A stretch of 64,000 bases of DNA, taken from positions 8,241,001 to 8,305,000 of the forward strand of contig NC_135132.1 in assembly GCF_050908995.1 (NCBI RefSeq), written 5' to 3'. The notes under the pieces are model-generated. The model ran no database searches and was not told where the DNA came from. It saw only the letters and a program-made list of their open reading frames with translations. Numbering within the stretch: the stretch's first letter is position 1; each line of letters starts with the position of its first letter. The DNA is from Andrena cerasifolii. Taxonomy: Eukaryota > Arthropoda > Insecta > Hymenoptera > Andrenidae. Shown here in pieces: positions 1 to 11,277 of this stretch. Both the position numbers and the translations under genes were made by a program.

Positions 1-390
1 CCGCGAAACCGGCCGGCATCTTCTCGCGCTGTTATTAAGTTCCTAGTGATCTCTTTTCGCCGGTACGTCCGCCATGGGAGTCGAGGAGATTCGCCCGCGA
101 GAGTGATAAGCTTTTGCGGTATGTAAATGGCGGTCGTTAAGTGGCCGCAGCTTTTTCACCTAGATCAGTGACGGGGCTGGGGAGGATTTTATTTTCGATT
201 GGAAAAGGCGATACCCTAAAATTATTGTACAATTAGGAAGATGGGTGATAGGTGCTAGGGATCTACAGGATGGCTCACATAGCGCGTCCACTCCGAATAT
301 CTTCTGAAGCGTATATTTTATAAGAAGTGTTTTCTATAGTTTTTTTTATTAGCCTATTTGTTCTTTTATATTTATATAATATATAATATA
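1..390. other. unique sequence, nothing recognised
   Basis: Mixed-composition unique DNA becoming AT-rich after about 310. I see no splice-bounded open frame, RNA gene or repeat. Confidence 0.5.
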
Positions 391-703
391 TCATATGATA
401 TGATAAATGTTATGATACTTGATATGATAATTGATATGATAGATGTTATGATAAACGGTATGATAATTGATATGATAATTGGTATGATAATTGATATGAT
501 AGATGTTATGATAAATGGTATGATAAATGGTATGATAATTGATATGATAATTGATATGATAATTGATATGATAATTGATATGATAATTGATATGATAATT
601 GATATGATAATTGATATGATAATTGATGTGATAATTGATGTGATAAATGATGTGATAAATGATGTGATAAATGATGTGATAAATGATATGATAAATGATA
701 TAA
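391..703. repeat. 12-bp AT-rich minisatellite
   Basis: About 25 imperfect tandem copies of a 12-bp unit (ATGATAATTGAT and variants such as ATGATAAATGGT, GTGATAAATGAT). Variants are clustered: the middle is homogeneous and the 3' copies carry GTGATA. Because the period is a multiple of three, one + frame reads as a repeated Met-Ile-Ile-Asp peptide, which I regard as an artefact of the array and not a gene. Confidence 0.95.
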
Positions 704-716
704 ATATATATTATAT

Positions 717-777
717 AATTATAAGAGCTTTTACATTATATAATTACATAATATGTAATGTAAAAGCTCTTATAATT
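717..777. repeat. perfect 22-bp inverted repeat (hairpin)
   Basis: The arms at 717-738 and 756-777 are exact reverse complements (each contains AAGAGCTTTTAC or its complement) around a 17-nt AT-rich loop. It sits 14 bp after the 12-bp array. It could be a hairpin extruded beside the array or the remnant of a small foldback element; at about 61 nt and very AT-rich it is a poor microRNA precursor candidate. Confidence 0.85.
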
Positions 778-1329
778 TTTTATACGGATTTACTCGAAAA
801 CAATGGCTCACACGAAAAATATTCTCTCTCCATTTTCGATTAATTTTTTAATCTACAACTACCTTCTATCAGCTCAGATTTTTTTTTATCTCGAATCCAC
901 GAGGGTTCTTCCATAACGCGCGAGAGAAATTCCGTGTCGGCGGACCGTTAGATCGCCACCTGTTCGAACTGTCTCGCGTGCGAGGGAGATTTCAGCGCAA
1001 ACACGACGATACTCGGTTCAGCAATTGTATAGAAAATTTCTCTCGCGCACACGGAGTCGCGACGCCCTAGGGAGTGAAACTAAAACAATCGACTGGCGAC
1101 AGTAAACACCGTCTCGTTGACACAAATGTTCAAATTACTAAAACTTTCTTCAAAGCCCAATATCACCATTGCAAACTCGGCAATTCCATTTACAACACTA
1201 AAATACAAATTTGAATTCCCTCGAGTTCCTCCTCGACTACCACTGCTTAAACGCAAGTCATTGAAAAACCCGAGGAAAATGTGTGCCAACAATTCGGCCA
1301 TTAATATCAAATACCCAAAAAACAATTCA
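778..1329. other. unique sequence, no gene seen
   Basis: Moderately AT-rich unique DNA. Short open frames occur on both strands at 1080-1365, but they overlap each other and lack family resemblance or splice context. Confidence 0.4.
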
Positions 1330-1806
1330 GAAACATTCGTTTCTGCCGCCAGTTTTCGAGCGTAAGCGGCGAGCGCCGAGCGCCGACGAAGGCGGCCGAG
1401 CGGTGCCGACGCGCGAGCGCGAAAACTGCCGAAGTGGCTCGCGCGAAAGCCGTTAGCCAGCGGCCAGTCGTAGTCCCGCGGTCTTTGCGTGTTGTTCGTT
1501 CCTCGTCGCTCTCCGCCACGTGTGCTCTGAATCGTGTCTCTCTTCGCGACACTAACGCGCGCCTGCCCTAAGCTCTCGATTCCTCGACCGAACCCCCTCG
1601 TAATACACCGCGGCTGTGAGACAGGGATGTGTCGCCGCGACCTCGCGAGTCGCTGAGAGGAGGCCCCCAGATCTTGCCGCGATTGTAAGTGTCAGTGAGA
1701 AGATTCCGAAATCCGTGGAAACTGGGAAGGGCTGCTTCCAGGGACTCGAATAGAAGGTCACGTTCAACGACGGCAGGGATGACAGCAGCGTCGACGTAGC
1801 CGCGTG
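1330..1806 (+). promoter_or_regulatory. CpG-rich block: candidate promoter and 5' UTR exon
   Basis: About 470 bp with strikingly dense CpG (runs of GCGAGCG/GCCGACG between 1365 and 1460) stand out from AT-rich neighbours. The block ends at a consensus + strand splice donor: the last exon base would be 1806, followed by GTGAGT. A second possible donor, GTAAGT, lies at 1685. Short upstream frames end in stops before the donor (for example an ATG at 1779 is stopped by TAG at 1797), so any exon here would be untranslated. I infer a transcription start region for a + strand gene; the nearest + strand gene is the Cobl gene far downstream. No definite TATA or initiator could be assigned. It could instead be an unrelated GC-rich segment. 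Confidence 0.35.
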
Positions 1807-3471
1807 GTGAGTCGATTGTTGTCTCTTACGAATGACCAGCGTTTCGTATAGCTTTTCCTGGAATTGTCGACCGTGCGTCGAAGTCGTAAATTGTAAATGT
1901 ACCGGGTCTCCGAGGCTTCCGATCGTTATCTCGTCTCTGTCGACGCTCGAAATATGTTTACGTACTTTGGAATTTAGCTTCTAGCTATTAAAGCAAGAGT
2001 GACTGCTCGAAGTCGACTGCCGGAACGTAATAAGTGTCTGCTATATTGTTTCGCGGTACTAAATAGTGATTAGAGCCTTATCTCGCTGTCTGCATAGATT
2101 ACCACATTTGCAATAGTTACGGGAGGCATTTTTTTTTTCGAGTTTGTCCTGCGGCGTGGTTACGTCGAGGAAGTAGAGTGTATTTTATGTTTGTCGAAAA
2201 TGGAATTCTGGGAATTCCCTTCTTGGCAAACATGGCGCCTCGGGGAGATACTAGCGCTACGTAAGTCATTGGCGTTCGATATTCGAAATGCAGGGAATGT
2301 GAGTCATGTGCATTGCGATAATGATAACGGGTTGCAGTATCTTATTGCAGCGGAGTTCGATACTAAATAAGGATATTGGAAACGCTTGTGCTCTTTGGAG
2401 AGTATTTTATTTAACCTCGAAATGGGGCTGGGTGTTTCATAAATATTTGAAAAGGGCGCCATTTTTTTCTGGGCGCGAATTGGAAGCTACTTTTAAAATT
2501 CTCACGCGTTGTTTGATTTAACTTTTCGATTTGAATTTTCAAAATTCATTTGCGTTGGGTTATCGTCGTGGTAAATTGTATGGATCGCTGATTATTAACG
2601 AAGCGGTATAGAAATCGTATTTTAAATTAAAAATTCTATTGTATAGAAAAATTGTTCAAATTAAATTTTTCTCATTTTCGTTCCTTTTTTTGGGTATTAA
2701 TAAAGTTTGGAAATGTTCTAACATACAATTTGTAATTTTTTTAATTCTACGATGCAAATTTGTGTGAGATCGTAAAGTGGAAATTTTATTTTCATGAAAT
2801 TTGAATTTTTCTATGCGAATAATTTATTATTCATTCGACGCACGACGAGAGTAGAAGTTTTATCGTTTTTCTGGATTGTAATCTGTCTTTATCGCTCCTC
2901 ATATCCTCTTTCGAGTATTGTGGCATACTGAAGTATCGTTTATTTCATATGGAAGTCAATAGAAGCGCTGTTTTGATCCACTTTCGAGGCGAATCGAAGA
3001 TAAACACAAGCTTATCTCGGAACGCGTATCGAATACGTTCATACATGATTGTTTTCTAGATTTCGTAAAGGGTGATAACAAAACAATGCGTGCGTTGTGT
3101 CCATGAAAGTGCAGCCTTAATCGCGATACCGTGGAGAATTTAATAACAATTTGCGTACTGGTTGAAATACTTAAATAACTCAATTATTTAAAAAAAAAAA
3201 AAAAATACAAGTCTGACTCAAGCAGTTTCAATTCTGTGATAATTCTATTAAATCCCCTGTGATTAGTATTAGATACTATATTTAGAATCACGTTCCCAAC
3301 AGGTGGGCAGTTTTCAATTAACGACTCCTGTAAAATTGCAGAAAAAAAGAGAAGTAAATTTACGAGATTTGTTTAGCATAGTTTGCCAAGTTGCTGTTGA
3401 CTAATTTTATCGAAAGAGGAGCCAGTTAAAAATGGAACGACTAGCCTTGGTTGTTTGAACAACTTGGTGTT
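1807..3471. other. intron-like AT-rich unique sequence
   Basis: AT-rich sequence without arrays. It has a poly-A run at about 3190-3204 and several T runs. No supported coding exon; short frames at 2306-2521 (+) and 2956-3183 (-) have no recognisable features. Confidence 0.4.
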
Positions 3472-3750
3472 TAAAGGCGGGTCCACAATTGAAATCAAAT
3501 AGCGTCAGGTTTCACTGTTTTTACAGTACTATCGTGCATTCATATTTATAACAAAACGGCGAGGTGCATTATGAAATTTATTTAATATTTTTTTTTATGA
3601 ATTGTGAATGCACCTTAATGTAGTAACTCATAAGTTTAAACTCACCTTTAACGTGCTACTGTTAAGTGCGCCAGCACATTAAGGCATTAATTCCTTTGTG
3701 TACAATTGCAATTTAACATAGCACCAGCGCGCATGTGGACCCGCCCTAAG
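3472..3750. mobile_element. MITE-like element with GGCGGGTCCACA ends
   Basis: An approximately 279-bp segment has terminal inverted repeats: TTAAAGGCGGGTCCACA at the left and the complement of CTTAGGGCGGGTCCACAT at the right. A second, internal inverted pair is present (GTGCATTATGAA near 3567 and the complement of GTGCATTCACAA near 3604). No coding capacity. The end sequence resembles the kernel repeated in the satellites at 24.2 and 37.4 kb. The superfamily is not assigned; the target duplication is unclear. Confidence 0.6.
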
Positions 3751-4800
3751 GTTTCCTTTTTAGCATTTCCACTTTCAACGCCATAAATATTCGAAACCCC
3801 GTTAGTACCAAGAATCAACCATTACGTAAAAAAGGCAACATCGTAACACTCGCTAGGAGATACCGATTGCAGAATAAAAACGGGACTTTAAATATCGCCG
3901 TCTTATCGGGAACAGATCTGTACAAACTTAATTAAGTTCGAGTTGCGAAAGAGTCCTACGACTGAACATCACCATTGCGCTATTTTTTTTTCCCCCCTCG
4001 TTCCCATCTTTATTTATGAATGAAGACGTTTAATAATAATAATTATAGAGTGGGCATGAATGTTAACAAGAAGACGGGCTAATCAGGCTCACTATATCTC
4101 CCTACAATTATGCAGAATTCAGGCGAAATTGAGTTTATAAATACCCAAAATGGGGAACGTATTTTCCTTGTGTCGAAGTGCGTAGCCAGGACGCAAATTC
4201 GACGGCTCGTTGTAAACACTCCAGCGTGACCTTTCCAAGCTGTTGTTGTGTCGACGGGGTCTTTGTATCTTTCGAGTCACACGAGAGGTTTACTCCTTGT
4301 TTTTTACGTATCGTTGCCTGGAACAGTGGTCGAATCCAGGCGATCGTTTTACGCGTAGGAGCGTGTTGAACGCGACACGCCTGTGTTACGTGTGAAAATG
4401 TTTGTTTTTTTTTTACGGTCGTCGCTGGCCGATCCGTTAGCTTCGGCACAGTGGTTTATGGGTGGTCATCTGCTTGGCGACGAGAATAATAATCGTAAAG
4501 TGATTGTTGGCACACGACGTTCGCTGTTGGCATAGTTTGCCGTCGGTGAGGAGTTAGTAATAATAATAATAAGGTGTTTATTATACTGTACAAAAGAAGG
4601 GGAACAGTTTGGGTGTTTTTACAGTGGTGGTGAAAGACGATTTAAAAGCTTTAGGACTTGCAAATTTATTGAACTCTATTCTTACGAATTTTTAAGGATT
4701 CATTGGATTAGGATTGGATTAACCTTAGAAGGATTTATTTAAAGGGAAATGGTATACAGTGGTGGTTAAAAGGAAGGTTTAAAACTCTTCCAACTTAGAA
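3751..4800. other. unique sequence with short AAT run
   Basis: No gene recognised. It contains a small AAT microsatellite at about 4558-4572 and a diverged direct repeat (a CAGTGGTGGT-containing segment at 4623 and again at 4757). Overlapping frames on both strands at 4135-4449 are unconvincing. Confidence 0.4.
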
Positions 4801-4915
4801 ATTTGTTGAATACTTTGGATAGAAATTGATTATTTACTTTCGATAGAAATGCATTGAACATTTTGGGTAGCAATTTATTGAATACTTTGGATAGAAATAT
4901 ATTGAACTTTGTGTG
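4801..4915. repeat. 24-bp tandem repeat, about five copies
   Basis: Diverged copies of a 24-bp unit built around ATTGAATACTTTGGATAGAA. They abut the left side of the large foldback element at 5010. Confidence 0.75.
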
Positions 4916-5009
4916 TGCTATTTCACGCTTATAGTCTTTCGGACACTTAAGTACTTATAAATCTGAACATCCTCTTGTATTCACTCCTAATTCACCAGAA
5001 ATCCATGTA

Positions 5010-6254
5010 TAGTGCCTCTACGAGGTATAGTGATTTAGGTGTGAGGCCACTCCGCGGGGTCTTAACCGATATCCTGCTGGGTATTGGCCGCTAAACGTGA
5101 CCTCTTGCAGGACTGTGTTTAGGGAAGACCAGGACAAAACCGGGGCCCTAAAGATTAAGTGTTAAAATTTCGATTTTAATAAAATAGAAAAGAAATTGAT
5201 TATCATTATTAAAAGACATCGATTAAGCTTTGCTACTGGCTATTAAAAATTGTCTCATTGTCAGCACATATTAAATACAAATACATTGTAGTAAAGTATA
5301 TGTACAGCATTAGAACAGTTGCAATATAAATTATTTTATATTAACAACTTATTTTAAATTGAAACCACTGCATGATTCAGGTAATTTTGGAGATTTTACC
5401 CTTTAGGGCCCCGGTTTTGTCCTGGTCTTCCCTAAGGGGGCACGTTTGGCGGCCCGTACCCAGCAGGGTATCGATTAAGGGGGTACACCCGTTTGAACCC
5501 TCGGAGAATGTATACATTTTGTGGATTTTTTTACAAGTCAACGGTTCGATGCAGATTTCCCGTTTTTTAACTATGTTTACATAGTATTATGAACTACTTA
5601 TAAAAAAAGTTTCAGTTAAAAAACTATTGTTTTTCGGAAGTTACGGATACATGTCCGAAAGTCTCTCGATTTTAGACGGCTAAACGGTGGCCCTAAAAAC
5701 TCGCGCTACGTTCAACCAATTCACTTCAAATTTTGCATGCAGAATCATAATAAGATTCCGCATCGTCCAGCGAAGGCGATTTTGAAAATTTTGAAAAATA
5801 AAGAAATGGCGAGAGATCAAAGGTAAAGTTAAATTTTTCTAAGAGAAAAATCCACCTTTTTCCTTTATAAATAATAAACGGGGAATCGAAATAAGAAAAG
5901 CCTTCGTTGGACGATGCGGAATCTTATTATGATTCTGCATGCAAAATTGGAAGTGAATTGGTCGAACGTAGCGCGAGTTTTTAGGGCCACCGTTTAGCCG
6001 TCTAAAATCGAGAGACTTTCGGACATGTATCCGTAACTTCCGAGAAACAATAGTTTTTTAACTGAAACTTTTTTTATAAGTAGTTCATAATACTATGTAA
6101 ACATAGTTAAAAAACGGGAAATCTGCATCGAACCGTTGACTTGTAAAAAAATCCACAAAATGTATACATTTTCCGAGGGTTCAAACGGGTATACCCCCTT
6201 AAGACCCTACTGAGTGACGTCACACCTAAGTCACTATAGCTCGTAGAGGCACTG
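5010..6254. mobile_element. 1.25-kb cruciform foldback element, Tc1/mariner-like ends
   Basis: The outer ends are inverted: TAGTGCCTCTACGAG at 5010 pairs with CTCGTAGAGGCACTG ending at 6254, each flanked by TA (5008-5009; 6255-6256). TA target duplication and CAGTGCC-type ends are typical of Tc1/mariner elements. Inside are two further inverted pairs: B (about 5063-5155) with B' (5399-5478), and a near-perfect C (about 5479-5775) with C' (about 5905-6197). The order A-B-B'-C-C'-A' can fold into a three-way cruciform with two hairpins. The near identity of C and C' suggests a young or gene-converted element. No transposase; the short frame at 5372-5584 lies inside the arms and is not believed. 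Confidence 0.8.
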
Positions 6255-6256
6255 TA

Positions 6257-8005
6257 CACCCTCACAGTAGTCTCATCCTCATCATTGGATTATCAGCCAC
6301 GATTAGAACACCATCGATGAGTAACCAAATATTACTATTCAGAACTCTGTCGTCAAATAACTTAATCAAACATATCTTATCTCCTCCAGACGGTATTATC
6401 GAATCACTCCCTCCGACCACGCTCGTTGCTCCCCCTTTTCCTTTTCTTCCACTTGCAACACGCAACCCGTGCAGATGCACAGATACTTTCGCCTTTATCC
6501 TGGCCTTGATTCGAAAATCTGGGCCGCGTTGCGTTCGTATCAGCAATCAGGGTGCACACAATGACCGGTTGCGTGCGTCGGCTCAATTTGCTTTGACAAC
6601 TGTGCCTTTTTTACAACTCGCCAATTGCCCCATATCTCAACGACCCCTCCAATTTCGGCCAATAAAAACGGAATTCCAACTGGACAGCGGGGACCCAACT
6701 TCATCCCCACGCCAATCAAATTAATCGAGTGCCTTCAACCCCCAATTCAAAATTCCGTCACGTTTAATCTTAGCAATAAAAAATCCGGATTTTTCTGAAA
6801 AGTTCATCACGGTACTGCGAGCAATCAACGCCTGCAGGGTTTACAACTCAGATATGAAAGTTATTAGTCAACAATTTTGCATTAACTGTCGGCGCGTTTG
6901 AAGTCGAGTTAACAAACAATTATCGCCGATTAATTTGCGGCAACGGGAAACACGATATCCGTCGGCGAAGTGGGCGATTTAGAAACTCGAATTTGAGTGG
7001 AGATAAGATAGTAAAAACGGACCTGTTACCGAGAATAAATATCTGAATTCAGCGAGAACGGATCAAAGTGACGTCTCGATTAAATTATTATCGCGGCGTC
7101 CTTTTACCTTATCACTATCGTATTTCACTTCTCGCATGAGATGCCCGGAGAGTTGCTCTGCTAATTATAGTCTCAGAAGGGAAAAAAGTTGAAACAAAAA
7201 TTTGAGAAGTGCATCCAATTAAAAAAAAAATGGTCGCAAGGCGTTGCAGCTTATTCGATGTAAAATTGTCGGGCCTGCGAAGGCGTTTGAGTGTATTAAT
7301 AAATAATTAATGACCGTGGTAATGCTTCGTGTTAGATCTTAAATCGCCGACTTAATTATCGCCTCATTTGCATAAGTAGATCGGTGGAATTTAAATTGAA
7401 TCGAGCGGACCGAACGCGATAAATATCGTGGTCCGGGATTTTTGTTGACTTTTTTCTCTCTTGCTGACTTTGGGACGAGAAACAAAGCACGCGGCGCGTT
7501 AAACAGTCTATTCAAAGGAGACTTCCGTTTCCTAATCCCATTTCCCGCTTTCGAATTTTCGTGTAATTGATAAACCAGTTTCCGAGTGCTTCGATTGATT
7601 CGCTAATCGATAGTGCGAGATAAAAATCATTCCGATACAAGGGGAACGCTTTTCTGGTCGCACTTCACTTTCTCCCGAGCAGCTGTCCGCGATTATAAAG
7701 CGAAACTAATAATTTCAGAAGGCGTTGACTCTGGAGACTGGGCCTTATCTAAACACCGATCTGTAATTGATCTTTGCACGCTCGTTTCAAGATCAACTGT
7801 TACGTGTGCTCGGGAACTAATTTATATTCACAAAATTGCTGAAAATCCTTGTCAACTTGAATTCAAAATATCTTTTACCAAAAACCTGCTTGAAATAACC
7901 CACTTTAACGTTTAAAATCGAATTTTACAACCGCATAAAGGCACGTAGAAAAATAAAAATTAGGCAGAACGATGGAGCGCCAAAAAGCATTAAATTTTGC
8001 CCAAA
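6257..8005. other. unique sequence, no supported gene
   Basis: Unique DNA with moderate GC at 6400-6720. A 135-codon + frame (6317-6724) overlaps - strand frames, has no family resemblance and no splice or promoter context, so I do not call it. The rest looks like intron. Confidence 0.4.
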
Positions 8006-8136
8006 GAACTTTTCTTCTACCTCAAACCGTTTTCGAGATACAGCCGTTGGAAGTTGCCTTCCAGGGCGCCGCTTTTTAAACACTTATTATCTCTGAAACG
8101 AGGCGTCGTAGGAAAAAAATTCTTTCTACAAATCTC
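8006..8136. mobile_element. foldback family copy 1 (diverged)
   Basis: Left arm with AGAACTTTTCTTCTAC and CGTTTTCGAGATA, right arm with GAGGCGTCGTAGGAAAAAAA then TTCTTTCTAC. The arms are mutual reverse complements with mismatches around a GC-rich centre (GGCGCC). This matches the better copies at 40.3, 48.5, 51.7 and 55.7 kb. Non-coding. Confidence 0.6.
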
Positions 8137-10558
8137 GCTCATTTTTGCGCGCGGAATCGATCGCAGTCGGTCCCGTTCGCTAATTTCGACCGTCGATATA
8201 TCGATTGTTATCGCGTTTTTTTTTGTTGGAATACTTGACGCGAGGTACTGCTCCGACTAGGCTTGGCGAGTGCGCCGCGGAATTTGCATGACTTCCGATT
8301 ATCGGTTCCCTGGTCGGACGCGGAAAAAAGGCGGCGCATCGCGGAGGCAGAAACGGGCGGAACCGTAACTGCGCCGCTGCAGGCTCACGCAGACCGCGAC
8401 GAAGTGTACGTTACAGTTGGAGAACGATATATTACGCGGCGGTACGTCCCAGTCAGTGAAACTTCTTTTCCGGAATTCTTTCACCGGCGAATAATTTTTG
8501 TGTCTTCCTTCATGCTGGCGATCGCTGAATAACGCACCGCCCCGTGTCAGCCGTTAGAATCGTCTGACTCAGCAGCTGAAAATGGCTGGGAGGAAGTTTT
8601 TGTTTTGGTAGTCGATGCTTTGTATCTTACAAGGAGACCTTCAGGCGTTTGGCAATTTCAGAAAATGTTGGTACTCAGTGATGGTCCCCGCTCGGTCGTT
8701 AATTTCCCAAAAAAGTAAGGCCCTATTTTTAGCCAAATTCGAGAAAGTCGATTTTGAGAAATTCCGAGTTAACTTATATACATTTGATGAACTTTTAATT
8801 GCGGTATGCCGCGTGGGTCAGTGCGTTGCGCTCGCGACTCCCATGCGCGGGGTCACCAGTTCGCGCCTCACTGTTGCCATTTTTTTTTTTTTATTCCTGC
8901 GAATTGACGAATATTTAAATATTATTTTCAATTAAAAACACAATTTATTTTAACATAGTCGTTTTTAAATAAGAATATTTCCAATTAATTTTGGTACAAA
9001 AATTAAAAACGTCGAGTAGGAAATGAGACTTGTGGAAATTTGAGGGTTGCAAAAGGGTAGGACGGAGAATCTAGTGGTTTGAGAAGCTGTGGAAGGGATT
9101 TTCGAGTGTACGACTTTCACCCAGATCCTGCTAATTAGAATTTACACAACTTCCGATTAGCAACTCCTTCCGGCCTTTCGCTGGCTGCTCATCAGTGCTG
9201 CGCAATCTTTATGGTGCCGCAGTCAGGATGAAGGGATTTCGAACTAGGATCACTCCCTCATTACCAACCGCGAGACCTCCAATTTTCCCCTCCAGAGATT
9301 GAACTGTAATTTTTGCACAGTTAGATAGTTCCATAGTGGGATACATGCGTATCTATATGATTGCATATTTGCACAATTATATATTTGCGTAATTGCACTC
9401 AGAATAACACTCTACATATTTTAAATTGTAAAGTTGTCCAGTAAGGATTCATGTTTTTGAAAAATTTTCGTTCAGTTATTTTATGTAGCCAAATTCTTTC
9501 GGCCTGACTATAGCGCGCCGCGGTTGCGCCTCCCTTGCAAAGACAGTTGCAGGCCCATTTGCGACGCGTAAACACAGAGATTTTGCAACGGAACAAATAT
9601 AGAGGCGGGCCAGAATCTCCGCGAGCGATGTGAAAGTATCCTCCGCGGGTGACAATTCTCGTGGAACGGAGTAAAAAGGGACGGAAGGAGAGAAGCCTTG
9701 AACGTGAACGGGTATAAAATATGGTTCTTGCGGTACGCTGCGATACAGTTTATTCGCGGTTTCGTGCGTGACGAATTAGGGCGATATTACAATTCTTTTA
9801 ACTGTTCCCCTGCGTTGCGTTGCAAAAATACGACTTTGCATACTTTATACAGTTTTGGAGGCGACGGAAAACAAATTAGTCAAAATTGAAAAAAATTGGT
9901 GGAAAATTGTTTGTCGAGGGTTTAAAAGTCGCTATAAATTTTTTGTTTTAATATAGGGACTAATGCATTTTTGAGGACACCAAGGAAGCTACTTCCACTT
10001 TCAAAATAATAAAATTACAAATTTCGAATTAAGTTCACTAGACATTGTCTAACTGATCTTAAAAAACTATCGTTTTAATTAAGGCGCCGCCTTGGTTTCA
10101 TACAGTCCGCTCACGGCACGCGGTTCTCCGAGCCACACGATACTCAGCAAGATTTATGCAGCAACGCGCGATTAAGTAATACGTTTGTTACCGATCCGTT
10201 TACGTAAGTGCGTGGCGAGCACGCGTGTCCACTACGTGACCGTTCGAATGCACGCGGTACAGGAAAGTATTGAGAATGGCTTTCGATGAAATTCTGTTGG
10301 ATTTTGTCAAGGTCGGGATTTGGTTGGTTCCGCGCGCGGTCGCGTTTCGTATTCACCGCGCGGGAGACGCGTAGGATGCACCGTTACTCGCCCTGCAATG
10401 CAGATTCCGCGATAGGTAAATGCACGAGTCCGCTTGTGTTTCTTGAGATCGCTCTTAGGATCGTCTCGCGTTTGCGGTGCTCTGGAATGGTCGCATTTTC
10501 TTTGAGGAAGGAATCGAGGGGTACATAATAAATAGGAGATGAAGAGTACGTTCAGGGT
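8137..10558. other. unique sequence, no supported gene
   Basis: Intron-like unique DNA with GC-rich patches (8240-8540, 10080-10400) and an AT-rich stretch (8880-9000). Several frames of 60-112 codons occur on both strands at GC-rich places and overlap one another; none shows a known motif. Confidence 0.4.
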
Positions 10559-11277
10559 TCCGAATGCTTTGGGTCCCAAACGAGAGTGATTCCATGGGGG
10601 CTTAGAATTGTAAACGTTGGATGTCCCAAATGGTAGAAGTCTCAAATTCTAGGAGTCCCAAACACTGAGAGTCCCAAACGCTGGGAGTCCCAAACGCTGG
10701 GAGTCCCAATTGCTGGGAGTCCCAAATGCTGGGAGTCCCAGACGCTAGGAATCTCAAACTCTAGGAGTTCCAAACACTGGGAGTCCCAAACGCTGAGAGT
10801 CCCAGACGCTGAGAGTCCCAGACGCTGAGAGTCCCAGACGCTGAGAGCTCCAGACGCTGAGAGTCCCAAACGCTGGGAGTCCCAGACGCTAGGAATCTCA
10901 AACTCTAGGAGTTCCAAACACTGGGAGTCCCAAACGCTGAGAGTCCCAGACGCTGAGAGTCCCAAACTCTAGGAGTCCCAAACGCTGGGAGTCCTAGACG
11001 CTAGGAATCTCAAACTCTGGGAGTTCCAAACACTGGGAGTCCCAAACGCTGAGAGTCCCAAACACTGAGAGTCCCAAACGCTGAGAGTTCCAAGCTCTAG
11101 GAGTCCCAAACGCTGAGAGTTCCAAGCTCTAGGAGTCCCAAACGCTGAGAGTTCCAAACGCTGAGAGTCCCAAATTCTAGAAGTTTAAAAAACTGAGTGT
11201 CCCAATCTCTCGAGGTCCCAAACTGTCGAGGTCCCAAACACTTGAGGTCCCAATCGCTTGGAGTCCCAAACGTTTAA
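10559..11277. repeat. 16-bp minisatellite (GAGTCCCAAACGCTG)
   Basis: Around 40 imperfect copies of a 16-bp unit, mostly GAGTCCCAAACGCTGA/G, with interspersed variants (GAATCTCAAACTCTAG; GAGTTCCAAACACTGG) that recur in a fixed order. For example, the series around 10740-10790 is repeated around 10885-10940 and 11000-11045, indicating a larger secondary period. Minus-strand open frames through it (10642-11157) are array artefacts rich in Leu, Ser, Trp and Gly. Confidence 0.95.

Noticed and set aside
10642..11157. Minus-strand Leu/Ser/Trp/Gly repeat proteins
   Set aside because: Array artefacts of the 16-bp minisatellite; no start or splice context.
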